From an uncultured Desulfomicrobiaceae bacterium (lineage in GTDB: Bacteria; Desulfobacterota; Desulfovibrionia; Desulfovibrionales; Desulfomicrobiaceae): 64,000 bases of DNA. The translations under genes and the position numbers were made by a program. This document shows, piece by piece, positions 55,228 to 63,462 of the stretch. The notes under the pieces were generated by a model. That model was not told the DNA's origin. It was given only the letters and a program-made list of their open reading frames with translations, and did not search any database. Position 1 is the first letter of the stretch. Each line of letters opens with the position of its first letter. Where the stretch lies: assembly GCA_937989665.1 (NCBI GenBank), contig CALKRN010000016.1, positions 1 to 64,000 on the forward strand, written 5' to 3'.

Positions 55228-55377
55228 ATGGAGTTCATGACCTATCACGACTTCATGTTCTGGACCAAGGGCATGGCCTACGTGGGCATGGGACTGGCCT
55301 TGGTCGGATTCATCGTGTTTTGGAATTTTCTGACAACCCGTGAAGATGATCGCTTCGCGGACAAGGAAGAAGAATAG
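55228..55377 (+). CDS. hmcD: Hmc complex small membrane subunit
   Basis: 49 residues with one membrane helix (about 16-36, KGMAYVGMGLALVGFIVFW) and an acidic tail ending DKEEE. Size and position between hmcC and hmcE match HmcD of Desulfovibrio vulgaris. GGAGGTTCGCG precedes the ATG at 55228. Confidence 0.9.
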   Translation: MEFMTYHDFMFWTKGMAYVGMGLALVGFIVFWNFLTTREDDRFADKEEE

Positions 55378-55399
55378 GCCTCGGCCAAGGAGACAATCT

Positions 55400-56074
55400 A
55401 TGTATGAACTGTTGACTGGGCCACTGCTGTGGTTTTCTTTTGCGGTGTTTTTCATTGGTCTCGGCGTACGCGTCTGGTTCTATTTTCAGGGCTTGGATTG
55501 GCGCCTCGATCGAGTGGCCTATACGACCCAGTTGCCCTATGGACTGAAAGGCGCGTGGCGTTCAGTGTATAAGTGGCTCATTCCCTTTGGCACGCATAGC
55601 TGGAGGGAGAAGCCTGTATTTACCCTCATCTTCTTTGTCTTCCATATTGGATTGGTAATTGTCCCCATTTTCCTCGAAGGCCATGTCGTCATGATTCGCA
55701 ACGGGATCGGTGTGTCATGGCCGACGCTGCCGCAAGGATTGGCTGATTTTCTCGCCATTGCCGCTTTTTTAGCTGGAGTGGGCATCGGTATCCGTCGGTT
55801 TGCCTTGCCCGAGGTGCGCATTCTCACGGATGCCAAAGATGTGGCCTTGCTCCTCCTCACCCTCGCCTTGCTTGCTTCGGGCATCATGGCGGCCCGGCAT
55901 ACGGAAAGTTATATGACGTGGCTCACCGTGCATGTCTTGTGCGGCCACATCGTGTTGTTGGCTGCTCCATTCACCAAGTTGGCGCATATTGCCCTCTTCT
56001 TCTGTACGCGTATCCAGTTGGGAATGGATTTTGGTATCAAACGCGGTGGAATGAAGACCAATTTTGACTGGTAA
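55400..56074 (+). CDS. hmcE: Hmc complex cytochrome b-like subunit
   Basis: 224 residues, about five membrane helices, NarI-type cytochrome b family and a paralogue of TmcC. Candidate haem ligands are histidines in [21 protein letters not shown] and LAHIALFF. It should pass electrons across the membrane to HmcF. The start is the ATG at 55400 after AAGGAGACAATCT. Confidence 0.92.
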   Translation: MYELLTGPLLWFSFAVFFIGLGVRVWFYFQGLDWRLDRVAYTTQLPYGLKGAWRSVYKWLIPFGTHSWREKPVFTLIFFVFHIGLVIVPIFLEGHVVMIRNGIGVSWPTLPQGLADFLAIAAFLAGVGIGIRRFALPEVRILTDAKDVALLLLTLALLASGIMAARHTESYMTWLTVHVLCGHIVLLAAPFTKLAHIALFFCTRIQLGMDFGIKRGGMKTNFDW

Positions 56075-56087
56075 GCGAGGATTGACC

Positions 56088-57470
56088 ATGCCCGAAGGAA
56101 AGCTCTGCAATAAAAAGCCTGTCTCCACTCGTGAAGAGCTCGATGCATTGCTCGCAGATACCAATGGACGACAGTATTATGCGGAAATGGAACAATTGGA
56201 TGTGGATGCCGATGCCTTATGGGCTACCATCCAAAAAAGTATGAAATCTCGACTCAAGACATGGTTGGAAATTTGTGCCCATTGTGGTCTTTGCGCCGAC
56301 AGCTGTTTTTTGTATACAGTCAATCAAAAGGATCCGACTCAGGTTCCTTCGTACAAAATCCAGTCTACCTTAGGCGAGATAGTTCGGCGGAAGGGCAAAG
56401 TCTCCAATGAATTTATGCGAATGTGCATGGATACGGCGTGGTCCAAATGCACATGCTGTAATCGTTGCGGGACCTATTGTCCGTATGGCATCGACATGGG
56501 GGTCATGTTTAGCTATTTACGTGGTCTTCTCCATTCGCAAGGGTTCGTTCCTTGGGAGCTCAAGATTGGTTCCGGCATGCATCGTCTCTTTCGAGCGCAG
56601 ATGGATGTGACGGTGGAAGATTTTGTGGATACATGCCAGTGGATGGTGGAAGAAGCGCAGGACGAGTGGCCGTGTCTAGAAATCCCCATCGATAAGGAAG
56701 ATGCAGACATCGTATATATGATCAATGCCCGCGAAGCTAAGCATTATCCTGAAGATATTGTGGAAGCCGCGATTCTGTTTCATATTGCGGGCGAGAATTG
56801 GACCATGCCGAGTGTCGGCTGGGAGATGACGAGTCTTGCCATGTTCGCCGGCGACTGGGAGGCCTGTAAGATGCAGGTTGAGACCATCTATAGTGCGATG
56901 GAACGGCTGCGGCCTAAACGCATGGTGGCGACGGAGTGCGGCCATGCCTACCGCGCGACGGTTATCGAAGGCCCCTATTGGGCGGGGCGCCCGGATGGCA
57001 AGCCGCCGGTCGAGTGTATTCATTATGTAGAATGGGTGGCAGAAGCCTTAGAAACTGGGAAGCTCAAGATCGACCCAAGCAAGAAAATCAAAGAACCTGT
57101 TACGGTGCAAGATTCCTGTAACTATGTGCGTAACGCAGGACTTCGGGAATGTACACGCATTATTATGAAGCATATCGCTGAAGATTTTCGAGAGATGACG
57201 CCGTGTAAAGAGCATAACTATTGCTGTGGCGGCGGCGGTGGCTTTAATGGCATCGGTCGCTATCGGAAACAGCGCAATATTGCACTCAAGATGAAGCGGG
57301 AACAAATCCTGGCTACCGGCGCAAAGTTAGTTGTAGCGCCATGCCATAACTGTTGGGATGCTATCCGGGATTTGGAAGAAGAGTATCAAATCGGCATCAA
57401 ATGGACGTTCCTCAAGCCTCTCCTCATCAAGATGGTGGAAGTGCCTCCGCATTTGCGGCCCGAGGAGTAA
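56088..57470 (+). CDS. hmcF: Hmc complex Fe-S subunit (HdrD-like, CCG domains)
   Basis: 460 residues, cytoplasmic. Two [4Fe-4S] motifs ([11 protein letters not shown] and [12 protein letters not shown]) and two CCG domains ([28 protein letters not shown]) give the HdrD architecture shared with TmcB. It is the probable cytoplasmic electron exit of the Hmc complex. The ATG at 56088 has GAGG upstream; a GTG/ATG-poor extension upstream is not needed. Confidence 0.93.
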   Translation: MPEGKLCNKKPVSTREELDALLADTNGRQYYAEMEQLDVDADALWATIQKSMKSRLKTWLEICAHCGLCADSCFLYTVNQKDPTQVPSYKIQSTLGEIVRRKGKVSNEFMRMCMDTAWSKCTCCNRCGTYCPYGIDMGVMFSYLRGLLHSQGFVPWELKIGSGMHRLFRAQMDVTVEDFVDTCQWMVEEAQDEWPCLEIPIDKEDADIVYMINAREAKHYPEDIVEAAILFHIAGENWTMPSVGWEMTSLAMFAGDWEACKMQVETIYSAMERLRPKRMVATECGHAYRATVIEGPYWAGRPDGKPPVECIHYVEWVAEALETGKLKIDPSKKIKEPVTVQDSCNYVRNAGLRECTRIIMKHIAEDFREMTPCKEHNYCCGGGGGFNGIGRYRKQRNIALKMKREQILATGAKLVVAPCHNCWDAIRDLEEEYQIGIKWTFLKPLLIKMVEVPPHLRPEE

Positions 57471-57474
57471 GTCT

Positions 57475-57495
57475 CGGCGCGCTTTGTGCGCGTCG
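57475..57495 (+). other. Intercistronic hairpin hmcF-usp
   Basis: CGGCGCGC (57475-57482) pairs with GCGCGTCG (57488-57495), one G-U pair, 5-nt loop. There is no T-run, so it is more likely an mRNA-processing or stability element that lowers downstream expression than a terminator. Confidence 0.4.
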
Positions 57496-57515
57496 CAACC
57501 CGACGGAGTTGACCG

Positions 57516-58433
57516 ATGTTCAAGAAGATTTTGTTCGCCACATCTGGATCGCCTTGCTGTGACGCTGCGGCTCGAGTCGCTTTTGACATGGCGGTGCGCT
57601 ACAATGCGGAACTTTTCGTCTTCCATGTGCTTGGGGTGCCCAGTCGTGGTTTCAGCCATGTCGTGGTCGATGTCCGCACTGGAGAAAAAGTGGAGCTTGA
57701 TGCCGATTATATCGCCTGGGTTCAAGAGGAGTTGAAAAACACCTATGAGCGCCAGCTTCGATCCGGAGCTCGCTGCACCATTGAAGCGGTGGTGGGGTTG
57801 CCGCACCGGGAAATCCTCCGCAAGGCCCGTCAGGAGGACGTGGATATCATCGTCATGGGGGCAAGCACGACCGGCTGTGAAGGCGATTCAGAAGCTTATC
57901 CCAAGCATTTCGCTGGTTCGACGCTGCAACAAGTCGCAAAGGCCTCGAAAGCGCCAGTGTTGGTGGTGAATCGTCCTGCGGCGTCGTTTTGGGGCGGGTT
58001 CTCGACCATCGTTTTTGGTGCGGACTTCTCCCGTGCTTCTGAGTATGCATTTCAATTTGCCCTCAAAACCGCTCGCGAGCTCGGGGCAAAACTGTATGTG
58101 TTTCATGCGGTGGATATCGAGTCCCAGCATGGCCTTATCTCCCAGCAGGAAATCGACGATCGGATGCTTGAGGCCCGAGACCGCATCCGCCGCAAGTATT
58201 TACTTCAGGCCAAGGGCTATAAAGATGTCAGCGCCGATGTGTGGGAAGGTATTCCCTATGTGGAGATCGTGAAATATGCGCGGGAGCGCCAGGCGGATCT
58301 CATTGTTATGGCGCACCACTCTCGGGTGACTTCAGATGGGGCATTAGGCCGAACCCTAGAGCAGGTGCTGTTGCGGGCGTCTTGTCCGGTGGTTTCGGTA
58401 AACCGACCGGACAAGGTGGTGGACAACGACTAA
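57516..58433 (+). CDS. Tandem universal stress protein in the hmc operon
   Basis: 305 residues formed of two UspA domains (about 1-150 and 160-305). The first has VMGASTTG and, further on, FAGSTLQQVAKASKAPVLVV, corresponding to the ATP-binding G-2x-G-9x-G(S/T) loop; the second has MAHHSRVTSDGALGRTLEQVL, weaker in the glycine pattern. It follows hmcF after a 45-nt gap with GACGGAG upstream. Usp proteins respond to energy or redox stress; insertion between the hmc structural and regulatory genes suggests a role in controlling or protecting the complex, but that is inference. Confidence 0.88.
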   Translation: MFKKILFATSGSPCCDAAARVAFDMAVRYNAELFVFHVLGVPSRGFSHVVVDVRTGEKVELDADYIAWVQEELKNTYERQLRSGARCTIEAVVGLPHREILRKARQEDVDIIVMGASTTGCEGDSEAYPKHFAGSTLQQVAKASKAPVLVVNRPAASFWGGFSTIVFGADFSRASEYAFQFALKTARELGAKLYVFHAVDIESQHGLISQQEIDDRMLEARDRIRRKYLLQAKGYKDVSADVWEGIPYVEIVKYARERQADLIVMAHHSRVTSDGALGRTLEQVLLRASCPVVSVNRPDKVVDND

Positions 58434-58445
58434 GAGGGGGAGACT

Positions 58446-58799
58446 ATGGCCAAGAAGATTCTGATCATCGATGACGATCCCAACATCGTCACTTATCTGG
58501 AAGACATCTTCCAGGACAATGGCTACGCCACGTGTAAAGCCACGGATGGGGCGGACGCTATGGATGTGGTGCGGAGCGAGCGTCCGGATCTCATTACCTT
58601 GGACCTGGAAATGCCCAAGGAGTGGGGGCCACGTTTTTATCGCGCCTTGACTCAAGACGAAGAGTTTAGTCACATTCCAGTTATCGTCATCAGTGGATTG
58701 GCGGGCAACAAATATGCCATCCCTAAGGCGGTGGCCTCGTTCACCAAACCTTTTGATCGAGATGAACTCCTGAAAGTGGTCAAGGAAACCATCGGCTAA
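58446..58799 (+). CDS. rrf1: Single-domain response regulator, Rrf1-like
   Basis: 117-residue receiver domain with no output domain. The acidic pocket is DDD (9-11), the phospho-acceptor D53 (LDLEMP), a serine-containing VISGLAG strand and the lysine of FTKPFD. In D. vulgaris the hmc operon also ends with a receiver protein, Rrf1, so I use that name by position. It probably receives phosphate from the histidine kinase encoded two features downstream and acts by protein-protein contact. Confidence 0.88.
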   Translation: MAKKILIIDDDPNIVTYLEDIFQDNGYATCKATDGADAMDVVRSERPDLITLDLEMPKEWGPRFYRALTQDEEFSHIPVIVISGLAGNKYAIPKAVASFTKPFDRDELLKVVKETIG

Positions 58800-58806
58800 T
58801 GGAGGA

Positions 58807-58840
58807 GCAGCCCTCGCCGTTCGGGGCGAGGGCTGCTTGT
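58807..58840 (+). terminator. Strong hairpin between rrf1 and the histidine kinase
   Basis: A perfect 12-bp GC-rich stem, GCAGCCCTCGCC (58807-58818) with GGCGAGGGCTGC (58825-58836), 6-nt loop, followed by TTGTTT. It is likely to terminate a large part of the hmc transcript and so set a lower level for the downstream kinase and repressor. Confidence 0.75.
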
Positions 58841-58853
58841 TTGGGATAGAGTT

Positions 58854-60329
58854 ATGATCGTTGCAGCAGAGCCCATTGTCGTAGCCACCGTGGACGTGGA
58901 ACATGGCCAGGTGCTTGCCCGGGTGTTGGCCGAACATGGTTTTCGGCCGGTCCACTGTTGTTGCACCGAGGTCGCGCGGACCCTCCACGAAGTTCGGCCG
59001 CGCATTCTTATTCTTGGGCATTGTCAGGCCGATGGTGAGACATTGCTGCGCCAGATCCTCCAGCAATTTCCCCGTGTGCGGGTCATTGCCCTTTTGGAGA
59101 CTAGAGATGGAGACCGTGGGCTTGACCTCCTTGAGCTCGGTGCATCGGATGTCCTGACGAAACCCGTCGGAGAACGGGCACTTATCGTTGCGGTAAAACG
59201 CGCCCTCGATATTTTAGACATTCAGGAACAATGCGATATCGTGCGTGAAAAAAATAAAATTTTGCGCATGAGCCAGCAATTGTGCCGTCAGCTGTTTGAT
59301 GAGGTCCCCTGTTATATCTCGGTACAGAATAAAGATTGGCGTATCGTTCGGGCAAATCGTCATTTCAAAGAAGATTTTGGCGATTGTCTCGGTGAGCATT
59401 GCTATGAGATTTACAAACATCGCACCCATCCATGTCCCAATTGTCCTGTGGAAGCCACCTTTTATGATGGGATGATGCATCAGACAGAAGAGGTTGTCAC
59501 TACACGCAGTGGTCAACAGAAGATTGTATTGACCATGACGGCTCCTATTCGCGATGAACAAGGAGACATCGTCGAGGTTATGGAGCTCTCTACAGACATT
59601 TCTCAAATTCGTGAGCTGCAAAGCCGTTTGACGTCGCTGGGTCTTTTCATTGGCTCGATTTCCCATGGTGTGCGCGGTATGTTGACTGCCCTCGACGGTG
59701 GCATGTATCGTCTCGAAAAAGGCATTGAGCAGGGGGATATGGACCGGATCCGCAACGGTGCAGAGCTGGTCAAGCTTATGGTGGCGCGGATTCGTAATTC
59801 GGTCCTGGAGATGCTCTATTATTCCAAAGATCGCGAGCTCAATATCCAACAGATCGATGTCTTCTCGTTTGCAGAAAGTGTGGCCAAATTTGTGGAACCT
59901 AAGGCCGAAAAGCACGGGGTGGCCTTTGTACGGGAATTTGCCTCATCTCTAGGGCAAGCGTCCCTGGATCCAGAAGTCATTTCCTCGGGGTTGGTCAATA
60001 TTCTGGAAAATGCCGTGGATGCCTGTATCGAAGACGAAGCTAAACCCTCGCATACGGTTGTTTTTGCTGTGACTGCTACGGATCAGGAACTTTGTTTTAC
60101 AGTGCGTGACAATGGGACGGGTATGGATCGGCAAACTCAGGAAAAGATGTTTTCTTTGTTTTTCTCTTCTAAGGGCAGTCGAGGCACTGGACTTGGATTG
60201 TATATTGCCAATGAAGTAGTCCAACAACACGGTGGTCGTATCGAAGTCCAATCAACGTTGGGAGAAGGAACAGAATTTCAGGTCTTGGTGCCGCGTGAAC
60301 CACGTCCTCAACCAGCACAAATGGCATGA
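58854..60329 (+). CDS. PAS histidine kinase with degenerate receiver
   Basis: 491 residues. An N-terminal receiver-like domain (1-125) keeps the TKP lysine but has ILILGHC where the phospho-acceptor Asp is expected, so it is probably a pseudo-receiver. A PAS domain (145-255) has the cysteine-rich CYEIYKHRTHPCPNCP (C194, C197). The H box contains H271 (GSISHGVRGM) and the ATPase domain has NILENAVDAC, DNGTGMD and GTGLGLYIA. No membrane segment. It lies between rrf1 and rrf2 and is the natural partner of the upstream response regulator, sensing an internal redox or metabolic cue through PAS. Confidence 0.87.
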   Translation: MIVAAEPIVVATVDVEHGQVLARVLAEHGFRPVHCCCTEVARTLHEVRPRILILGHCQADGETLLRQILQQFPRVRVIALLETRDGDRGLDLLELGASDVLTKPVGERALIVAVKRALDILDIQEQCDIVREKNKILRMSQQLCRQLFDEVPCYISVQNKDWRIVRANRHFKEDFGDCLGEHCYEIYKHRTHPCPNCPVEATFYDGMMHQTEEVVTTRSGQQKIVLTMTAPIRDEQGDIVEVMELSTDISQIRELQSRLTSLGLFIGSISHGVRGMLTALDGGMYRLEKGIEQGDMDRIRNGAELVKLMVARIRNSVLEMLYYSKDRELNIQQIDVFSFAESVAKFVEPKAEKHGVAFVREFASSLGQASLDPEVISSGLVNILENAVDACIEDEAKPSHTVVFAVTATDQELCFTVRDNGTGMDRQTQEKMFSLFFSSKGSRGTGLGLYIANEVVQQHGGRIEVQSTLGEGTEFQVLVPREPRPQPAQMA

Positions 60330-60341
60330 CGAGAAGCGCGT

Positions 60342-60758
60342 ATGCGGTTGACGACCCGAAGTCGCTATGGAACTCGTTTGCTCTTAGATATTGCGTTGCA
60401 CCAAGATAATGGGTGGGTGACTACTTCGGACATTGCTTCTCGCCAAAACATCTCGCAAAAATACCTTGAAAAGTTGGTGATTAGCCTGCGGCAGCATGGC
60501 TTGATCCAAAGTAAGCGCGGGCCGTTGGGAGGCCATAAACTCGCCAAACCACCAGAGGAAATCACGGTAGGCGATGTTGTTCGCGCTTTAGAGGAGCAAG
60601 TGCTCTTATCGACATGTTCGGACGGCAACCCCCTTTGCGGTCAGTGCACTCGAGCTGGGGAATGTGTCACCCAATTCATTTGGATTGAGGCCAGTAATGT
60701 CCTGATGCAAACGTTGGATTCGTATCGTCTGATCGACTTGCTCAACCGCCGTGGCTAG
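60342..60758 (+). CDS. rrf2: Rrf2-family transcriptional regulator of the hmc operon
   Basis: 138 residues. A winged helix at the N-terminus (RLTTRSRYGTRLLLDIAL, then ISQKYLEKLVISLRQHGLI and KRGPLGGHKLAKPP) is followed by C92, C99, C102 and C108 (STCSDGNPLCGQCTRAGEC). In D. vulgaris Rrf2 represses hmc, and it gave its name to the family. Cysteines at these positions bind [2Fe-2S] or [4Fe-4S] in relatives such as IscR, NsrR and RsrR, so a redox- or iron-sensing repressor is likely. It converges with rbgA, overlapping by 4 nt. Confidence 0.9.
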   Translation: MRLTTRSRYGTRLLLDIALHQDNGWVTTSDIASRQNISQKYLEKLVISLRQHGLIQSKRGPLGGHKLAKPPEEITVGDVVRALEEQVLLSTCSDGNPLCGQCTRAGECVTQFIWIEASNVLMQTLDSYRLIDLLNRRG

Positions 60759-61582
60759 TGGTTGGGCCATTGCAAGCTGATCCGTCCCAGTTTGCCCTCG
60801 CGAAGGTCGCTGAGAAAAATACGGGCGGTTTTCTCCATATCCACTTCTCCTTTGCTGCGTAGACATCCCCGCTGTCGGCCGATGGCAAGAAGGGTCTCCT
60901 CCGGGGCGGGCGCACAGGTGACGCCGTAGCGCTGCCGAAGGCGCTCCGCGTAGTGGCGCTCCAGGAGGGCAAGGGCCCCGACGGCGATTGTCCATAAATC
61001 GAGGGCTGTTTCCCGGATCGCCCCCGTGGCAGCGAGGAGCAGCGCCCCCTCTTGGTCCTCCAACTTGGGCCAAAGCACGCCGGGGGTATCAAAGAGGGTC
61101 GTCTCGTCATCGAGAAAGATGCGCTTGGGGGCGCGGGTGATGGCGGCCTTGTCCGCCGCCTGGGAGACCGTGCGGCCGACCAAGGTGTTGAAGAGCGTCG
61201 ATTTGCCCACATTGGGGATCCCAACGATGAGGAGCATGAGCGGCCGTAGGCGGAAGTTGCGAGGTGGCACGAGCTGGCGGGCCGCCTGGAGGATACGGCG
61301 TCCAGCGTGTGGAGCAGTCGCGACGGCCGGCATTGTCGGTTGTCCTTGGGAGCGCAGCGAGGCCACCCAGGCCTGAGTGGCCTCGGGGTCTGCCAGATCG
61401 CTTTTGGAGAGCACCGTGAGGCAGGGGCGATGGCCACGGAGTTCGTGGAGCAACGGATTGCGGCTTGCTTGCGGCAGCCGGGCATCAAGGAGTTCAATGA
61501 CCACGTCGGTCTTGGGCAGGAGCTTGGCGAGCTGCTGCCGGGCGCGGTGCATGTGGCCAGGAAACCATTGAATCGATGGCAT
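60755..61582 (-). CDS. rbgA: Circularly permuted GTPase, 50S assembly factor
   Basis: 275 residues with permuted G motifs: G4 SKSD (59-62) comes before G1 GIPNVGKST (121-129) and G3 DTPG. The start WFPGHMHRAR and the C-terminal domain are typical of RbgA/YlqF, which assists late 50S maturation (uL16 incorporation). The ATG at 61582 has AAGAG upstream, directly after a T-run belonging to a terminator-like repeat. Confidence 0.93.
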   Translation of the reverse strand: MPSIQWFPGHMHRARQQLAKLLPKTDVVIELLDARLPQASRNPLLHELRGHRPCLTVLSKSDLADPEATQAWVASLRSQGQPTMPAVATAPHAGRRILQAARQLVPPRNFRLRPLMLLIVGIPNVGKSTLFNTLVGRTVSQAADKAAITRAPKRIFLDDETTLFDTPGVLWPKLEDQEGALLLAATGAIRETALDLWTIAVGALALLERHYAERLRQRYGVTCAPAPEETLLAIGRQRGCLRSKGEVDMEKTARIFLSDLREGKLGRISLQWPNH

Positions 61583-61590
61583 ATGCTCTT

Positions 61591-61614
61591 AAAAAAGTCT
61601 GGACGTTGGCGTCC
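61591..61614 (-). terminator. Terminator-like element T2 (minus strand)
   Basis: On the minus strand GGACG-CCAA-CGTCC is a 5-bp stem with a 4-nt loop, followed by AGAC and six Ts. It lies just before rbgA and is a copy-like counterpart of the element at 61732-61765. Confidence 0.6.
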
Positions 61615-61618
61615 CCAT

Positions 61619-61728
61619 CGCACGTTCCATACCTTCTCCTGCCCTGCGAGGCCGTAGATGTGGTAAAGCAATGCACAATAGCTTTGGCGCACGCTCCACA
61701 TCCCTTCACCTGCCCCGCGAGGCCTATA
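61619..61728 (-). repeat. Two copies of a ~40-bp repeat between terminator-like elements
   Basis: Copies at 61619-61656 and 61688-61728 share, on the minus strand, the cores GGCCTCGC-GGGCAGG-GAAGG-ATG and G-GTGCG. Each is associated with a stem plus AGAC-T-run element (61591-61614, 61732-61765), so the whole 61591-61765 segment looks like a duplicated or rearranged dispersed-repeat unit. I see no gene in it. Confidence 0.6.
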
Positions 61729-61731
61729 CTT

Positions 61732-61765
61732 GAAAAAAAGTCTGCGCGTTGCCTTCCGCCGCGCA
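61732..61765 (-). terminator. Terminator-like element T1 (minus strand)
   Basis: On the minus strand TGCGCG and CGCGCA (6-bp stem, 11-nt loop) precede GAC and seven Ts. It follows the membrane coiled-coil gene and is its likely transcript end. Confidence 0.65.
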
Positions 61766-61787
61766 CCCGCGAAGAGAGGTCGGCGTC

Positions 61788-62396
61788 TTAATGTGCCGCA
61801 GCGCCCAGCTCGGTATGCACTTGCTGCACGAGCTCCTTGGCACGTTGGAGTTTTTCCTGTTGCTCTGCCGAACCCACCTGCTCGGCAAGATAGCCGGTCT
61901 TGTGCGCCAGTTCTTGGAGAATGGAGGCCAGCAGGGCCGCCCGTGTCTTGGCAGGTAAGGTCTCCAAGTCGGCCATTTTGGTCTCGAGAATCCCTATCTT
62001 GGTGTCGAGGCGGCTTACCTGGCTTTTGATGCCTGCCAGGTCATGGAGTTCCTTGGTGAGGCGCTCGACTCCCGTCTGGAGGTGGAAGTAGGCCACGGCC
62101 AGAAGGAGAATAAAGGTGATAGAAGCAAATAGCGCGGCCTTGCTCCAGGGGAAGCTTTTTTCCTCTTGAGGCGAGGAAGCGGGGGGGTTGTGCGTTTCTT
62201 TGGGTTCGGCGTCGTTGGGAGCCGCCGCGGCAAGAAGAGATTCCACTTCCGCGTCCGTCAGGCGTTGGGGGGAAATCTGCCGCGCCAGGGCCGCGAGGTC
62301 TTCTTCTACGTCTTCCGCTCGCGGGGCGATGGTCAAAAAGAGCCGCCGAGGTTCGCGGGAGGGAGTGTCCTTCTCCAATTGTTCTGCCAGGTTCAT
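61788..62396 (-). CDS. Single-pass membrane coiled-coil protein, unknown
   Basis: 202 residues with a cytoplasmic N-terminal ~80 residues, a membrane helix at about 88-106 (LFASITFILLLAVAYFHL), then an extracytoplasmic heptad-rich coiled coil of about 85 residues (RLTKELHDLAGIKSQVSRL onward). No recognised domain. It lies downstream of trpS on the same strand and ends at a terminator-like element. Possibly a structural or scaffold protein; no function can be assigned. Confidence 0.7.
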   Translation of the reverse strand: MNLAEQLEKDTPSREPRRLFLTIAPRAEDVEEDLAALARQISPQRLTDAEVESLLAAAAPNDAEPKETHNPPASSPQEEKSFPWSKAALFASITFILLLAVAYFHLQTGVERLTKELHDLAGIKSQVSRLDTKIGILETKMADLETLPAKTRAALLASILQELAHKTGYLAEQVGSAEQQEKLQRAKELVQQVHTELGAAAH

Positions 62397-62451
62397 AATG
62401 GCCTCCGTAGCGTTGTGGTCTGCTTTATGCTGTTGGCGTTTGGGGACACGT

Positions 62452-63453
62452 TTAGCCTAAGGCAGAAATCCCCACGGCCCGTTTGATGCGCTCTAAAAAC
62501 GGGGCGCTGATGGCACGCGCTTTGGCAGCCCCGGTGCGCAAAATGGCCTCGATATGCTCGGGATGCCGCATAAGTTCCTCATAGCGGTGTCGAGGCGTTG
62601 CCAATTGGGCGTCGATAAGTTCAAAGAGCTCTTCTTTTACTATTCCCCATGCAATGCCTTGGGCGAATCGCTGACGCATCGTCTCCGTTTGCTCCGGAGT
62701 AGCAAACGCGCTGTACATTTGAAAAAGAGGACAATCGGTATCTTTAGGTTCTTCTGGTCCTTGGGAATTGGTTACGATGCGCATGATCATCTTGCGTAGA
62801 GTCTTTTGTGGGACAAAAAGTGGTATATAATTGTTATAACTTTTGCTCATTTTTCGACCATCAAGGCCGACAAGTATGGCAGTCGATTCATCCACGCGAG
62901 CTTCTGGAAGCACAAAATGTTCACCATAGTGATGGTTAAAGCGTTGAGCAATATCTCTTGTCATCTCAATATGTTGTACTTGGTCTTTCCCCACAGGCAC
63001 GATATGGGCATTGAACATCAGGATATCTGCAGCCATTAAGATGGGATAGCAATAAAGGCCCATGGTAATGCCTGCATCCGGGTCAGCGCTGCGTTCTTCT
63101 TCATTGGCCTGCACCGCGGCCTTGTAGGCGTGGGCACGGTTCATGAGTCCCTTGGACGTCATGCAGGTGAGGATCCAGGTGAGCTGCGGAATTTCCGGGA
63201 TATCCGATTGGCGGTAGAAGACCGTACGCTCGGGGTCCAGGCCCAGGGCGAGCCAGGTGGCCGCCACTTCCAGCGTGGATTGGTGCACCTGTTTGGGGTC
63301 ATGGCATTTGATGAGGGCATGGAGGTCCGCTAAAAAGAAAAATGAGCGGGTATTCGGGGTAAGGCTTTCGGCAATGGCAGGTCGGATAGCCCCCACGTAA
63401 TTGCCAAGATGGGGAGTGCCCGTGGTGGTAATGCCTGTAAGGACGGTTTGCAT
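62452..63453 (-). CDS. trpS: Tryptophan-tRNA ligase
   Basis: 333-residue class I aminoacyl-tRNA synthetase, the normal size for TrpRS. The HIGH-type motif is TPHLGN (13-18), KMSKS lies at 201-205, and LADLHALIK and MAADIL are conserved TrpRS segments. It charges tRNA-Trp. The ATG at 63453 lies 9 nt after the site-2-type protease, so the two are probably co-transcribed. Confidence 0.97.
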   Translation of the reverse strand: MQTVLTGITTTGTPHLGNYVGAIRPAIAESLTPNTRSFFFLADLHALIKCHDPKQVHQSTLEVAATWLALGLDPERTVFYRQSDIPEIPQLTWILTCMTSKGLMNRAHAYKAAVQANEEERSADPDAGITMGLYCYPILMAADILMFNAHIVPVGKDQVQHIEMTRDIAQRFNHHYGEHFVLPEARVDESTAILVGLDGRKMSKSYNNYIPLFVPQKTLRKMIMRIVTNSQGPEEPKDTDCPLFQMYSAFATPEQTETMRQRFAQGIAWGIVKEELFELIDAQLATPRHRYEELMRHPEHIEAILRTGAAKARAISAPFLERIKRAVGISALG

Positions 63454-63462
63454 GATGTTCCC

